Source: Frankiales bacterium (lineage in GTDB: Bacteria > Actinomycetota > Actinomycetes > JAFAQI01). Taken from it: a stretch of 7,337 nt of DNA. Both the position numbers and the translations under genes were made by a program. The stretch lies in contig JAFAQI010000411.1 of the NCBI GenBank assembly GCA_019246495.1, positions 1-7,337 of the forward strand. Direction: 5' to 3'. Shown here in pieces: positions 6,071 through 7,337 of the stretch (within the stretch, counting starts at the first letter, position 1; the number at the start of each line of letters is the position of its first letter). The notes beneath the pieces are model-generated. The model saw only the letters and a program-made list of their open reading frames with translations. It was not told where the DNA came from and did no database searches.

Positions 6071-6086
6071 CTGACGTCGTGTCAGA
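6070..6086. promoter_or_regulatory. Putative TetR operator, exact palindrome (site C)
   Basis: TCTGACGTCGTGTCAGA: the same six-base arms and five-base spacing as site B, with a different spacer sequence. It lies between SDR2 (start 6049) and the P450, and contains the P450 start codon (GTG 6079-6081). A protein bound here could silence both genes. Recurrence of all 12 arm bases in the second of only two divergent promoters in the window is the main evidence that it is functional. Confidence 0.74.
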
Positions 6087-7269
6087 TTCGGCCGGGCGAC
6101 CGGCACTCGACCTGCTCGACGGACCGTCCTACGTCGACGGCGCCTACGAGCGCTACGCGTGGTTCCGCGACAACGAGCCGGTCGCCTGGGACGAGGTCAA
6201 CGAGCTCTGGGGCATTTTCCGGCACGCCGACATCGTCGAGGTCGAGACGCGCGACGACGTGTTCATCAGCAGCGACCGGACCAAAGGCGGCTACCGGCCC
6301 AACATCCCAGCCGACCCGGCGATCATCGGTCTCGACAACCCGCTGCACTCCAAGCGGCGCAAGCTCGTCAGCCGACGCTTCACTCCGCGCGCCGTCGCCT
6401 CGCGCGAGGAACGCGTCCGCGAGGTCGTCGTCGACCTCATCGACTCGGCCTTGTCGCGCGGGCAGGTCGACGCGGTCGCCGATCTCGCGGCGCCGCTGCC
6501 GGCGCGAATGATCGGTTGGCTCCTTGGCTTTCCCGAGGACATGTGGCCGCGGCTGCGCGACTGGTCAGAACGCACGATCATGCTCGGCGGCGGCCCGCGC
6601 TACATGAACGACGACGGCATCGCGGCGTTCGTCGAATTCATGGACGCGGCGACGACCTTGTACGGCGAGAAGCAGCAATGTCCGGCCGACGACACCATGT
6701 CGACCTGGGTGTCGGCCGAGATCGACGGCGTGCCGCTCGACCAGCGCGAAGTGCTGAGCGACTGCCTGCTGCTGCTCGACGGTGGAGCCGAGACGACGCG
6801 CACGGTCATCGCCCGATCGATCCTCGAGCTGGCCGCGCGGCCGGACCAGTGGGCGCTGCTGCGCGACGGCGCGGACGTCGCGGTCGCGACGGAGGAGTTC
6901 ATCCGCTGGGTGTCGCCGATCCACAACATGTGCCGGGTCGCGACACGCGACTACGACCTCGGCGGCGTAACGATCCGCGCCGGCCAACAGGTGGTGCTGA
7001 TGTATGGCTCGGCCAACCGCGATCCGCGGCACTTCGACGAGCCGGAGCGCTTCGACGTGACCCGCCGGCCGAACGACCACATCGCCTTCGGCCTAGGTAC
7101 GCACTTCTGCCTTGGCGCCGGTCTGGCGAGGCTCGAGATCCGCGTCTTCTTCGAGGAGTCCGTCAAGCGGGTCGCGACGGTCGCCGTCGTACGGGGGTCG
7201 GTCGAGGAGATGCCCAACGCGTTCGTCTACGGTTTGCGGTCCGCGCTGGTGGACCTCACCCCCGCCTGA
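6079..7269 (+). CDS. Cytochrome P450, CYP142-like
   Basis: A 396-residue soluble bacterial P450 of full length. The I-helix DGGAETTR (234-241) has the acid-alcohol pair E238/T239; the K-helix ExxR is E273-R276; the heme loop FGLGTHFCLG (337-346) has C344 as the thiolate ligand. Several segments resemble M. tuberculosis CYP142: KRRKLV (92-97), AAPLP (137-141), NMCRV (283-287) and FGxGTHFCLGxxLARLE. CYP142 hydroxylates and further oxidises the terminal carbon of the cholesterol side chain; substrate here is inferred, and other steroid P450 families are possible. No redox partner gene lies in the window. The start is GTG with no Shine-Dalgarno sequence, inside palindrome C; no in-frame ATG occurs until residue 144. 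This suggests leaderless expression under the same regulator as the ring genes. Confidence 0.92.
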   Translation: MSDSAGRPALDLLDGPSYVDGAYERYAWFRDNEPVAWDEVNELWGIFRHADIVEVETRDDVFISSDRTKGGYRPNIPADPAIIGLDNPLHSKRRKLVSRRFTPRAVASREERVREVVVDLIDSALSRGQVDAVADLAAPLPARMIGWLLGFPEDMWPRLRDWSERTIMLGGGPRYMNDDGIAAFVEFMDAATTLYGEKQQCPADDTMSTWVSAEIDGVPLDQREVLSDCLLLLDGGAETTRTVIARSILELAARPDQWALLRDGADVAVATEEFIRWVSPIHNMCRVATRDYDLGGVTIRAGQQVVLMYGSANRDPRHFDEPERFDVTRRPNDHIAFGLGTHFCLGAGLARLEIRVFFEESVKRVATVAVVRGSVEEMPNAFVYGLRSALVDLTPA

Positions 7270-7282
7270 CCCGGCGAGAGGC

Positions 7283-7337
7283 TCAGCGCCAGGCGAAGAC
7301 CGGCTGCTCGAGCTCGTCCACCCGCGTGACCCGGCCG
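7283..7337 (-). CDS. Probable 3' end of a minus-strand gene cut by the window edge
   Basis: An open frame enters from the right edge and ends at TGA (complement of 7283-7285), encoding the C-terminal 17 residues GRVTRVDELEQPVFAWR. It is convergent with the P450 gene, 13 bases away, which suits the gene-dense layout. The fragment is too short for family assignment, and an open frame of this length in GC-rich DNA could occur by chance. Confidence 0.45.
   Translation of the reverse strand, partial: GRVTRVDELEQPVFAWR

Noticed and set aside
6050..6106. Longer SDR2 start at 6106
   Set aside because: It would add 19 residues before the normal SDR N-terminus, cross palindrome C and overlap the P450 start. 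ATG 6049 places the TGGGTGIG motif at the usual distance.
7270..7282. Terminator between the P450 and the right-edge gene
   Set aside because: The 13-base gap and its flanks show no convincing stem-loop or T-run.

Overview
This is a 7.3 kb stretch of high-GC DNA, almost entirely coding, with GTG starts, tightly overlapping genes and actinobacterial protein families. It comes from an actinobacterium and carries the core of the steroid C/D-ring degradation pathway. In Mycobacterium tuberculosis the equivalent genes are Rv3549c-Rv3553, in the KstR2 regulon. The regulator and operator seen here differ from KstR2, so a lineage outside the classical Mycobacterium/Rhodococcus arrangement is likely. 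I cannot name the genus.

Layout, left to right. Minus-strand block (1-1762): the 5' part of a glyoxalase-like (VOC) gene cut by the window edge, a TetR-family regulator, and a short-chain dehydrogenase (SDR1). A short divergent promoter region follows (about 1763-1831). Plus-strand operon (1832-5267): echA20, ipdA, ipdB and ipdC, each overlapping the next by 4-8 bases. A second dehydrogenase (SDR2, minus strand, 5240-6049) converges on ipdC and overlaps its 3' end. A second divergent promoter region (6050-6078) separates SDR2 from a CYP142-like cytochrome P450 on the plus strand (6079-7269). The last 55 bases hold the apparent 3' end of another minus-strand gene. No intergenic gap exceeds 70 bases, and I see no RNA gene, mobile element, CRISPR array or convincing hairpin terminator.

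How the genes work together. In the pathway known from M. tuberculosis and Rhodococcus, the propionate-bearing C/D-ring intermediate (HIP) is CoA-activated and shortened. IpdC helps form the unsaturated ring C, EchA20 hydrolyses ring D, and IpdAB hydrolyses ring C to give an open-chain dioyl-CoA that enters beta-oxidation. The two SDRs probably interconvert hydroxyl and keto groups on these intermediates. The P450 resembles enzymes that oxidise the steroid side chain, an earlier step.

The most interesting signal is regulatory. A 17-bp palindrome, TCTGAC-N5-GTCAGA, occurs as two exact half-site copies, one in each of the two divergent promoter regions. A third, slightly degenerate copy lies at the 5' end of the TetR gene. 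This looks like a local, autoregulated TetR regulon covering the whole window. The motif does not match the KstR2 consensus I remember, and I found no KstR2-type box by eye.
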